From NCBI GenBank assembly GCA_003564155.1, contig PWOA01000068.1:1-61164 (forward strand): 61,164 nt of DNA. The letters run 5' to 3'. The stretch is from Candidatus Cloacimonadota bacterium. Its GTDB lineage: Bacteria > Cloacimonadota > Cloacimonadia > Cloacimonadales > PWNZ01. The position numbers and the translations under genes are program-made. Below, piece by piece: positions 1 to 7,204 of the stretch (its first letter is position 1; every line of letters starts with the position of its first letter). The notes beneath the pieces were generated by a model that saw nothing but the letters and a program-made list of their open reading frames with translations, was not told the DNA's origin and ran no database searches.

Positions 1-111
1 ATATGGCGAGGCAATGATTCGATGGGTCAAAAAATGAGCAGTGGTATATATTTTTATCGAATGACTACCTCTGATTATGATAAAGTCAGAAAACTGCTGA
101 TGCTGAAGTAA
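1..111 (+). CDS. C-terminal end of a secreted protein with a FlgD-like/type-A sorting domain (5' truncated)
   Basis: Only the last 36 residues are in the window, in frame from base 1 to a TAA at 109-111. They read WRGND, then SSGIYFYR, then a basic end KVRKLLMLK. This is the final strand pair of the FlgD-like Ig fold used as a C-terminal sorting signal on secreted proteins of FCB-group bacteria. The gene ending at 59958 on the other strand closes with a very similar stretch (SSGIYLYR ... VKKILLLK), which supports the reading. What the missing N-terminal part does cannot be told. A strong hairpin terminator follows 35 bases downstream. Confidence 0.75.
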   Translation: MWRGNDSMGQKMSSGIYFYRMTTSDYDKVRKLLMLK

Positions 112-146
112 ACTATTATCCATTATTAGTATTTATATTGCAAGAA

Positions 147-183
147 ATATTTAGGGGTAACCGATAAGGTTACCCCTAAATAT
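147..183. terminator. Bidirectional hairpin terminator
   Basis: Perfect 16-bp inverted repeat (147-162 with 168-183) around a 5-base loop, GATAA. The arms begin ATATTTAGGGG. It lies between the plus-strand gene ending at 111 and the minus-strand operon ending at 279, so it is placed to stop transcription from both sides. No long T tract follows the stem. Confidence 0.75.
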
Positions 184-278
184 CATGTAATTGTTATAAT
201 ACCAAGGGATGATATTGTTTTGAAACTATTTAATGAAGTCAAAAAATTAACTGCACTATTAAGTTTAAATCGGATTAT

Positions 279-1529
279 TTATGTTTGCAACTTTTTTTTC
301 TCAGCAGCTGGGAAAAGAATATTATTAAGAATCAGCCTGTAGCCGGGAGAGTTTTTATGCAGAGATAAATTCGTTTCCGGATCACCAACCCGATGAGCAT
401 AGTCTTCAGGATCATGGCCTCCAAAAAATGTAAACGTTCCTTTACCTATGTTTCCGTGAAGATATTTAACTTCATCTTCTCCAGGTGATTCTCCTAAAAT
501 AATAGTGCTGCTTTTTATGTATTCTTTATGGAAACCGGTAGTTTGACCTAAAAATCCATTAATTGTGTTGGTATGGTTTTGGGTTAACATAGTAGGAACC
601 GGATCAAACTTTGCTGAAAAATCAAAAAGGACAAAAAAATCTTGTTCTGGTCCTCTTAATCGTGCGTAATCACTCGTATCCAACGACGAATGAGAATATA
701 TATACGGATTAGTTACTAAAGAGAAGTTTTCAGTCGAAAAAGTCCTTGAGAAATCTAGTTTATCTTTATAGTTTGGATCAATACCATCCCCATCAAAAGG
801 AGTATCTGCTATATCGACACCATAGGCGGCTAAAGCAATTTCAATGGTTTCTATAGCTGCACACATAGCAAATAAGAAACCTCCGTTTTCGACGTAGTTT
901 TTTATGTTCATAGCCACATCATGTTTTAATTGCCACACTTTATCATATCCTAATCTGGCAGCCATAGACTCATTGATTCTCACATCTTCTTGATACCAAC
1001 TAGCTGAACGGTAGCTGGCATAAAACTTGCCGTATTGACCTGTAAAATCCTCATGATGCAGATGAAGCCAGTCATAGTTATCCAGTTTTCCAGCTAAGAC
1101 TTCTTCATCCCAAAGAGTATCATAGTCAATCTCAGCGTAGGTTAATGCTAAAGTCACAGCATCATCCCAAGGAAGCGAGTTCGGTGGTGTATAAATGGCA
1201 ATATTCGGTTCTTTTTCCAGAGTAATGATATCCATGTTGGACTCATTTATTATAGAATAAATTTCGGCAATTTCCGGAGCACTTATTCGCTCGTACCGAA
1301 CGCCACGAATGTTACATAGATTAATAATCTCTTGTGATTCTGGTATTAACCAAGATCCACCTCTATAATTCAATAACCATTTTACATCTAAATCAAGTGT
1401 TAATGCATGGAAAGTTACACCATAAGCTTTCAGGTGATCTGTTTGTCTGCCATCCATCGGTATTAAAATTTCTGCTGATATATTACTGCTAAACACAAGT
1501 AACAATATCAGTAATATTTGTAGCTTCAT
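279..1529 (-). CDS. Secreted protein of the family often labelled 'asparagine synthetase B'; function unknown
   Basis: A 416-aa protein with a clear signal peptide (residues 1-19, hydrophobic run LLILLLVF, likely cleavage after SNISA). The mature start PMDGRQTDHLKAYGV and the motif LLNYRGGSWL at about residues 52-61 match a secreted family common in Bacteroidota, Ignavibacteria and Cloacimonadota. From memory, databases often name that family asparagine synthetase B. I see no glutaminase N-terminal cysteine and no ATP-pyrophosphatase loop, so the name is not supported by the sequence. The C-terminal part has a conserved-looking GGHDPEDYAHR segment. It is the last gene of a lepB-hemW operon: its ATG lies 8 bases beyond the hemW stop. 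An envelope or periplasmic role is an inference. Confidence 0.75.
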   Translation of the reverse strand: MKLQILLILLLVFSSNISAEILIPMDGRQTDHLKAYGVTFHALTLDLDVKWLLNYRGGSWLIPESQEIINLCNIRGVRYERISAPEIAEIYSIINESNMDIITLEKEPNIAIYTPPNSLPWDDAVTLALTYAEIDYDTLWDEEVLAGKLDNYDWLHLHHEDFTGQYGKFYASYRSASWYQEDVRINESMAARLGYDKVWQLKHDVAMNIKNYVENGGFLFAMCAAIETIEIALAAYGVDIADTPFDGDGIDPNYKDKLDFSRTFSTENFSLVTNPYIYSHSSLDTSDYARLRGPEQDFFVLFDFSAKFDPVPTMLTQNHTNTINGFLGQTTGFHKEYIKSSTIILGESPGEDEVKYLHGNIGKGTFTFFGGHDPEDYAHRVGDPETNLSLHKNSPGYRLILNNILFPAAEKKKLQT

Positions 1530-1537
1530 ATATTCTC

Positions 1538-2629
1538 CTATAAAAGAAAACCGGTTAATATCTCATTACTAACAAAAAGATAGTCAGGTGAAAGACTAAC
1601 ACTATGTTTGTCGATAATTAAATAATCATAAAATTTCTCAAGTATTTGTTTATATCTGGAATAAAAGTCATCATTAAATTTACAGTTAAATTCGTTTATA
1701 TTGATTCCTTCTGTCAGGCGTAATCTTTGTATTACATAATCACTCATCAGTTCATCAGGACTTTGGACAAGGCAGTTAGGGAAAAACTCTTTATTATCTG
1801 TAAGTTGATAGTATTCATAAAGAGAGGAAGGATTATGATACCTTTTATTACCAACAAAGCTATGAGCTGCTGCACCAAATCCAATGTAATTGTTCATCTT
1901 CCAATATCCTAAATTATGTTTTGATTCTTTATGTTCTTTTGCAAAATTAGATAACTCGTAATGGATATATCCCAAATCAGTTAAAGTATCTTGTAAACAA
2001 CGATAGATCGAGGCGCTTGTTTCATCATCAAGAGTTTGTTCAAACATTAAATTATCGTTTTCTAAAGATAAACAATAGGTAGAGACATGGTTTGGTTGCA
2101 TTAGTTTAATTAGTGGTAAGTATTCTTTTATTGCTGATATTTTTTGATGAGGAATACCATAGAGAATATCAATAGAGATATTCTCAAAACCTGCCTCCCG
2201 AAAAAGATCATATGTCTTCACATTATCATGCACTGTATGAAGACGACCCATAAGCTGTAATTCGTTATCTATGAACGACTGTGTACCAATACTTATTCTG
2301 TTAATTGGGAGCTTGGAAAACTGTTTAATTTTTTGATTATTTATCGTAGCCGGGTTTACTTCAATAGTACATTCTTCCATCATTGACAGGTCGAACAAAG
2401 ATATTATTTCGGCAATATCTTGACTGTCCAATAGACTTGGTGTACCGCCACCAAAATAGAGAGTAACGGGTTTAATCGTTAAATCAGAAAGAAGATAGTT
2501 TGATATTTCTTGTTTAAGGGTACTTAGATATTTTTTTACTTCAGACTGGGAAAAGGGAGTTGAAAAAAAACTGCAATAACCACACTTTTTTATACAAAAC
2601 GGAATATGAATATAAACATGGTTTATCAT
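1538..2629 (-). CDS. hemW: HemW, radical SAM heme chaperone (coproporphyrinogen-oxidase-like)
   Basis: 363 aa. The N-terminus carries YIHIPFC followed by the radical-SAM cluster C12-x3-C16-x2-C19. The residue two after C19 is Phe rather than Cys, as in HemW and unlike genuine HemN. The glycine-rich LYFGGGTPSLL motif (about residues 58-68) and RISIGTQSF (about 131-139) are typical SAM-binding segments. HemW proteins bind heme and deliver it to target proteins such as respiratory enzymes; they are not the oxidase itself. The start codon overlaps the lepB stop by 4 bases (ATGA), indicating translational coupling. The stop is a TAG that abuts the next gene, showing that TAG is an ordinary stop in this genome. 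Confidence 0.92.
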   Translation of the reverse strand: MINHVYIHIPFCIKKCGYCSFFSTPFSQSEVKKYLSTLKQEISNYLLSDLTIKPVTLYFGGGTPSLLDSQDIAEIISLFDLSMMEECTIEVNPATINNQKIKQFSKLPINRISIGTQSFIDNELQLMGRLHTVHDNVKTYDLFREAGFENISIDILYGIPHQKISAIKEYLPLIKLMQPNHVSTYCLSLENDNLMFEQTLDDETSASIYRCLQDTLTDLGYIHYELSNFAKEHKESKHNLGYWKMNNYIGFGAAAHSFVGNKRYHNPSSLYEYYQLTDNKEFFPNCLVQSPDELMSDYVIQRLRLTEGININEFNCKFNDDFYSRYKQILEKFYDYLIIDKHSVSLSPDYLFVSNEILTGFLL

Positions 2630-3285
2630 TTAATGAATGTAAACACTCGATCCCAACGAATACCTTCCTGGCCGAAAGAAAAGAAGATAAATAAGGGAGT
2701 TCCGGTTATATCTTCACGTTCTAAAAATCCCCAATGACGGCTGTCGGCACTGAAATCACGATTATCTCCTAAAACAAAATATTTTCCTTCCGGTACGACT
2801 ATGGGGCCAAAATTATCTCGTTGAGGATGGGTACGGTTATCAAGGTGTTGCTCATAGCCTCCGACATGTAATTCATTATTTACATATAGATCTTTATTAA
2901 TCATTTGAATAGTATCACCAGGCATTCCCATTACCCTTTTTACGACATTTTTCCTTTCGTAATAGGTGAAAAAGTTCGTCTGATGATTCCAATAGATTGG
3001 TGGTATTAATCTTGTATACAGTTCACGAGGTTCCGGTTCTTCCGGATCTGCCGGGTAACGAAAAGTTACGATATCTTCTCTCGCGGGTTCCGTGAAATAA
3101 TATTTTAGTTTGTTTGCGACAAGATAATCGCCGACCAGAAGTGTCGATTCCATAGACCCTGTAGGTATTTTAAAATTCTGGAATGTATAGTTACGTATTA
3201 TCATTGCCACGACAAAAGCAAATAATATTGCCTCTATCCAATCTTGTATCCAGTGTTTTTTTCTAACAATTTTTCGCTTACTCAT
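2626..3285 (-). CDS. lepB: Signal peptidase I
   Basis: 219 aa. One N-terminal membrane segment (about residues 18-31) precedes the box-B motif PTGSMESTLLVGD, with the catalytic serine at residue 44. The general base is lysine 116 in KRVMGMPGD, and the C-terminal box GDNRDFSADSRHWG is complete. The enzyme removes signal peptides of exported proteins on the outer face of the cytoplasmic membrane. It is the first gene of an apparent three-gene unit lepB-hemW-secreted protein, and its stop overlaps the hemW start. The minimal loop between Ser and Lys suggests a compact enzyme. Confidence 0.95.
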   Translation of the reverse strand: MSKRKIVRKKHWIQDWIEAILFAFVVAMIIRNYTFQNFKIPTGSMESTLLVGDYLVANKLKYYFTEPAREDIVTFRYPADPEEPEPRELYTRLIPPIYWNHQTNFFTYYERKNVVKRVMGMPGDTIQMINKDLYVNNELHVGGYEQHLDNRTHPQRDNFGPIVVPEGKYFVLGDNRDFSADSRHWGFLEREDITGTPLFIFFSFGQEGIRWDRVFTFIK

Positions 3286-3569
3286 CTAAATTTCCTCTTA
3301 GAAGCCAAATCATTTTTTTATACGATATATGTCAAGTACATAAACACAAATAATGTGGCTAGAAAATCAAATGCAGTGTCCTCAGATTTTTCAAAACATA
3401 AATATCATCGTTTTTACAGGTCTATGATGTTCGGGGATCTTGTCTCAAAATTTGGAAATATCTGAAAACGAATTAATAAAAATAATACTTAGTTTTGTGA
3501 CATTTTTAATTGTTAATTGTTCTGATTGTGTGATCATCTGACTGTGAAATTCGAAATGGGGATAATAAA

Positions 3570-3646
3570 TGGCGGGAGCGACGGGACTCGAACTCGCGAC
3601 CTCCTGCGTGACAGGCAGGCGTTCTAACCAACTGAACTACGCCCCC
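3570..3646 (-). tRNA. tRNA-Asp (GTC)
   Basis: A 77-nt cloverleaf on the minus strand. The acceptor arms GGGGGCG/CGCTCCC pair with one G-U, the anticodon loop is CTGTCAC, giving anticodon GTC, the T loop is TTCGAGT, the discriminator base is G, and CCA is encoded. One oddity is an apparent A-C mismatch inside the T stem (GCGAG against CCCGT). Confidence 0.93.
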
Positions 3647-4117
3647 GCATTAAACGAAGTACGTACAAGAAATTATGTTTAGTTTTTCTGTCAAATAAAA
3701 TCAGTAAATATTTAAGATATACTACTGAGAATATGATGTAGAACTTTAATAATCAAGAAGATATTGCGATGAAGTTATTTTCCCGCAAGATATCATTAAG
3801 CAGTTATCGGATATAAAAGACTGTCTAATCAATAAGCCCACTACATGCAATTGAATAAATTAAACACTAAGTCCGGAAGATGGAGGAATACCTTATTTGT
3901 GTTGTTGCAATTAAAACTTATCACTATGCGAAGAATGAACACTTCCTCGAAAATGAGTTCCCTTAGAATATCACAAAACAGTGATATGAGTTCAACTGCA
4001 TTATCTCGAAGAAATGTATTGTACCTAAATTATTTCAGATTATATCTATTAAGATATCTCCATAAAAAGCTTCATTATGTAGGGTGAAAAAATATAATAA
4101 CCACTTGATTATCTACA
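3647..4117. other. Gene-poor stretch between tRNA-Asp and the YrbL-like gene
   Basis: No convincing gene. An 80-codon open frame at 3845-4087 on the plus strand has no ribosome binding site. A different frame across about 3880-3968 reads more like protein (MEEYLICVVAIKTYHYAKN) before hitting a stop. The mixture suggests possible remnants of a decayed gene, but I cannot name it. Confidence 0.35.
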
Positions 4118-4747
4118 TTAAGGTAGTTCTTTATCAATATTGTTGCGTAGTTTTGCAATTCTTTTTTTTATATAATGGCGACGTACCGGCTTAAACATTC
4201 TATGTAAAGGTAAAAAAGTTTTATCCCCTAACCCGTCGACCAAAAAAAAACGTTCTCCATCTTCATGATCATAGGCTAAAACGATATTTTTCCAGTTTAA
4301 GTCTCCCACTGCAAGTTCTACGTGTAACAGTAAAGTAAAGAAACTGTTAAGCATTACTTTAAGTTCAGGTGTTAACTTTTTTTGTTTAATCAATTGTTTC
4401 AAAGTCGGTGCTAAATTACCTTCTGCATCCCTTAAAGCGAGAACAACCATTCCTAAACCCATATCCGTTTCAGCAAAACCAATGATTGTTTGCATGTGAG
4501 GAATTATTGAACATTCTTTAAGGTAACGTGATCTTACATACTCTCGCAATTCTCTCACAAAACCTGAAAGGTAAGAGTGATGATGATGCATTGATACAAA
4601 GTATTTATTTAAGAAGAATTTAGGTTTTTTTGAATTATTCTTATATACCTTGATTAGCCATTCCTTATGAAAAGGATGTTCGTATATTTTGCGTTTTTTC
4701 CCGACAGCGACAGGCGCTTTATCTGCAAGTTTAATTAATTGTGTCAT
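4118..4747 (-). CDS. YrbL-family protein (protein-kinase-like fold)
   Basis: 209 aa. It has the pattern of the YrbL/PhoP-regulatory-network family. An N-terminal lobe contains a basic lysine-rich segment (HKEWLIKVYK, about residues 27-36). The central part has IIPHMQTIIGFAETDMGLGMV (about 81-101). A kinase-like catalytic loop, GDLNWKNIV (148-156), precedes LVDGLGD, which stands where kinases have the DFG aspartate. The family is defined by Escherichia coli YrbL, whose substrate is not known to me. It stands alone here, flanked by intergenic DNA. I would call it a small kinase-fold protein with probable phosphotransferase activity; the activity itself is inferred. Confidence 0.75.
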   Translation of the reverse strand: MTQLIKLADKAPVAVGKKRKIYEHPFHKEWLIKVYKNNSKKPKFFLNKYFVSMHHHHSYLSGFVRELREYVRSRYLKECSIIPHMQTIIGFAETDMGLGMVVLALRDAEGNLAPTLKQLIKQKKLTPELKVMLNSFFTLLLHVELAVGDLNWKNIVLAYDHEDGERFFLVDGLGDKTFLPLHRMFKPVRRHYIKKRIAKLRNNIDKELP

Positions 4748-5021
4748 GTATTATCCATCCCGTCAATATTTATACTCTCCAGAATGTTAACTTCCTCATG
4801 AGGAAATTTACGACAGGAAGCAAATATTGTAAATATTAACAACACCACAAGAATAACGAATTTGATCTATTGTTTAATGAGTATTTCAATATCATACATT
4901 ATGTGGCGTATAATTCGGTACTATTAGACTCTTATTGTTTGAGACGTCTAATTCGTAATATTGTTAGTAACATTAGTAATTTGATAGAATGATTTGTAAT
5001 TTAAATGATTTATAAAGAGTT

Positions 5022-5606
5022 CTATTTTCCTTCTCTTAATCCAATCTTATATGCTGTAATGAGCCACTTCTTTCTTTTATTTTCGGAAGACATTTTAACT
5101 GAACCGAAATAGCTGTTCCTAATAGGTTTCACACCGCAAAACTGCAATGTTGATTTCATCATTTTATAGCTTGCGTTGCCTAAAAAGAGCTTATAATATA
5201 AGGGCGGACTATCCATAGTTGCAATCATTCTGGCTGATTTCCCTTTCAATAGCTTATCCCATTTTATTATTATACCTTGTGGCGGATGATATTTAAATGC
5301 AAAACCTGAAGCTAGTATAACTTCGATAAATACTTTTAATAATGAGGGTGGTGTTGCCCACCAAATTGGGTATGCAAACACAATACAATTAGCGGATGAT
5401 ATTAGTTCTTGAACAGATAATAGTTCAGATGACAATGTGGTCCTATTCTTATGATCTTCCTTCAAATAAGGTTCTAAGTTAAGTGACATTAATTCAATGA
5501 CATTAACAACATTTCCGGTCTTTAATGCTCCTCTGATATACTCATCAGCAAGTGCATGGCAGTAACTATTTTTGTTAGGATGTGATTTAATAACTAAGAT
5601 ATTCAT
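5022..5606 (-). CDS. NAD(P)H quinone oxidoreductase, flavodoxin-like fold (KefF/MdaB type)
   Basis: 194 aa, the usual length for the NQO/KefF/MdaB family. The start MNILVIKSHPNKNSYCHAL is the first beta strand and the FMN/FAD phosphate-binding loop. The core motif FAYPIWWATPPSLLKVF (about residues 102-118) is the strongly conserved flavin-contacting segment, followed by GFAFKY. The enzymes transfer two electrons from NAD(P)H to quinones or related acceptors in the cytoplasm. It lies upstream of nothing obvious, with 245 bases separating it from the iron-sulfur flavoprotein gene on the same strand, so the two may be separately controlled. The physiological acceptor is unknown. Confidence 0.82.
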   Translation of the reverse strand: MNILVIKSHPNKNSYCHALADEYIRGALKTGNVVNVIELMSLNLEPYLKEDHKNRTTLSSELLSVQELISSANCIVFAYPIWWATPPSLLKVFIEVILASGFAFKYHPPQGIIIKWDKLLKGKSARMIATMDSPPLYYKLFLGNASYKMMKSTLQFCGVKPIRNSYFGSVKMSSENKRKKWLITAYKIGLREGK

Positions 5607-5851
5607 AATTAATTATCTCTTGATTTAAGATTAATGCTTTTAGTAAACAGGAAGTTGTTATAGCACACAATATTTGAATCAATACTTACAGTAATATGCC
5701 AATAAATACTTTCTCGAAAAAACATGATTTGTTATTTGTATTTTGTTTGAATTGCCGGATACATTGTTCCTCGGTATAAAAGTGTAGCAGCATTGAATCC
5801 TTTCTTGTGTTGATTAAAAGATTGATATCTATTATATCAAAAAAAATATGT

Positions 5852-6571
5852 TTATCTCTTATCATTATTTTTTAGTTCTTCGTCCCATTCCTTATTCGCT
5901 CCTGCCATATACTCTTCATCACTTATTATTTGCTTATGAATATTGATTACAGTATCTTGAGAAACTTGACCGTTACTAACTAACTCAATCCCGGCTGTTT
6001 TTAGAGAATTCTTGAATTGCATAATATTATTACTTAAAGTGGAAGAATCATCGGCAGGATACTGTAGAATCTCTCCACAGTTCCGGTAAACTTCAAAAAC
6101 AGGTTTTTGCATCTCCAAATAAGCTTTCAGCAAATCAAAATTATGCTCTCCGGGAAAACCGGAATTAGCAATATAAAAAACACGTGGGAAAGATCTTACT
6201 CTGCCTTCATGATAAAAACTCCCGTCTTCATTTTTATGAATATGAGGGGTAGCTAAAGGTAACATTCTGTCAGTAAAGTTTTTTAAAAGAGCTGTCATTA
6301 ACATCCCATAAACGGGTGTAGCTAATCCAACAAAATCAGATTCAAGGTATTTATTAATCATGTTCTTCATATCATCATTGATACCACATTCACCAGGGGT
6401 CTTTGACCAACAGTCAAAACAGCCGACACAATACCCGATATGTTTTTCAATCAGAAATATTTCCTCTGTAGCGGCACCTGCTTCTTTTGCTCCTTCTAAT
6501 AAAGAATTGATGATGATATGACTGTTACTAATCCGTCCGCGAGGACTTCCGTTAAATACTGTTATTTTCAT
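5852..6571 (-). CDS. Iron-sulfur flavoprotein (Isf-like NADPH-dependent FMN reductase family)
   Basis: 239 aa. The FMN-binding start MKITVFNGSPRGRISNSH is followed by a compact cysteine cluster C48-x2-C51-x2-C54-x7-C62, which fits the CX2CX2CX4-7C signature of iron-sulfur flavoproteins from methanogens and anaerobes. FVGLATPVYGML (about residues 80-91) is the second flavin loop. Such proteins carry FMN and a 4Fe-4S cluster and have been linked to reduction of oxygen or peroxide in anaerobes. The start is supported by an AGGAGA-like site just upstream. A sharp dyad lies about 75 bases upstream of the start. A role in oxidative defence is an inference from the family. Confidence 0.82.
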   Translation of the reverse strand: MKITVFNGSPRGRISNSHIIINSLLEGAKEAGAATEEIFLIEKHIGYCVGCFDCWSKTPGECGINDDMKNMINKYLESDFVGLATPVYGMLMTALLKNFTDRMLPLATPHIHKNEDGSFYHEGRVRSFPRVFYIANSGFPGEHNFDLLKAYLEMQKPVFEVYRNCGEILQYPADDSSTLSNNIMQFKNSLKTAGIELVSNGQVSQDTVINIHKQIISDEEYMAGANKEWDEELKNNDKR

Positions 6572-6645
6572 ATTATCTCCTAATTATTACCTCTTAACTT
6601 GTCTCTAAGAAGAATTTATCCGATCATATATCCAAGTGACAGTGA

Positions 6646-6667
6646 ATAATCGTCGATTATTGTTATA
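6646..6667 (-). promoter_or_regulatory. Dyad/motif upstream of the iron-sulfur flavoprotein gene
   Basis: 6646-6662 is a 17-base palindrome, AATAATCG-T-CGATTATT. Read in the direction of the flavoprotein gene, the segment AACAATAATCGAC (6653-6665) matches an element also seen upstream of three other genes in this window. Its end is 81 bases from the ATG. It may be an operator or overlap a -35 region. Confidence 0.4.
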
Positions 6668-6776
6668 TCTCATATAGTGTCAATAAACTTTTTTGAAATG
6701 GTGGATTATGACAGTTAGACCGCTATAAAATGGTGAAAAATACCAGATTTTCGGGTATAATTTGAGTACATTAAGG

Positions 6777-6834
6777 ATACCATAGAGTTATTCTACAGTC
6801 GGCTTAAGCCGACTGTAGAATAACTCTATGGTAT
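6777..6834. repeat. Perfect 58-bp palindrome with no spacer
   Basis: Left arm 6777-6805 and right arm 6806-6834 are exact reverse complements, 29 bp each, meeting at the centre GGCTTAAGCC. The outer end reads ATACCATAGAGTTATTCTAC. Pairing stops at 6776/6835. As RNA it would form a long hairpin with only a tight turn. It has no T tract, so it is not a textbook terminator. Confidence 0.9.
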
Positions 6835-7204
6835 GTTAGTATGATTCCATTGCAAAATATTGCTTTTTTATGGTTGGCGGCAGCGTGTAAAAAAAATCAA
6901 TTCTTTGCTAATTGAGGATTGAGTAGAACTTGCATTTTCTTGACCGGAAACTTGATTCATTATGGGCAATCGTAATTCAATAAGCTAAAAGAATGTTTAA
7001 TAAAGAACCCTGTAAGAAAAACATCTTGCTAAGAGAATCCAAATTATAACGAACAATAAGCATATATACTAATGTATGAAGAAACGTAATTAATGTTATA
7101 CAGGTCATATGGGAAGAATGAGAATGTATCCGAATTATTAGCTTGACAATATTCTATCGTAGAAATAAAAGATCTTATATAATTATAGATAAAGAGGGAG
7201 TTAA

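Larger units (their letters stand above)
6572..7204. other. 633-base intergenic region with a perfect palindrome
   Basis: Divergent intergenic region between the iron-sulfur flavoprotein gene and the first PilX-like gene. It holds the 17-base dyad near 6654 and the 58-bp perfect palindrome at 6777-6834. An AGAGGGAG ribosome binding site stands just before 7205. A TTGACA at 7143-7148 could be a -35 box, but no well-spaced -10 accompanies it. I see no protein-coding signal in it. Confidence 0.6.

Noticed and set aside
3845-4087. 80-codon open frame on the plus strand
   Set aside because: No ribosome binding site, low-complexity Leu/Ser/Arg composition, and a neighbouring frame looks more protein-like; at most a gene remnant.
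6777-6834. The 58-bp palindrome as an ordinary terminator
   Set aside because: It has no T tract on either side, no loop, and stands more than 200 bases from the nearest gene end; both neighbouring genes point away from it.
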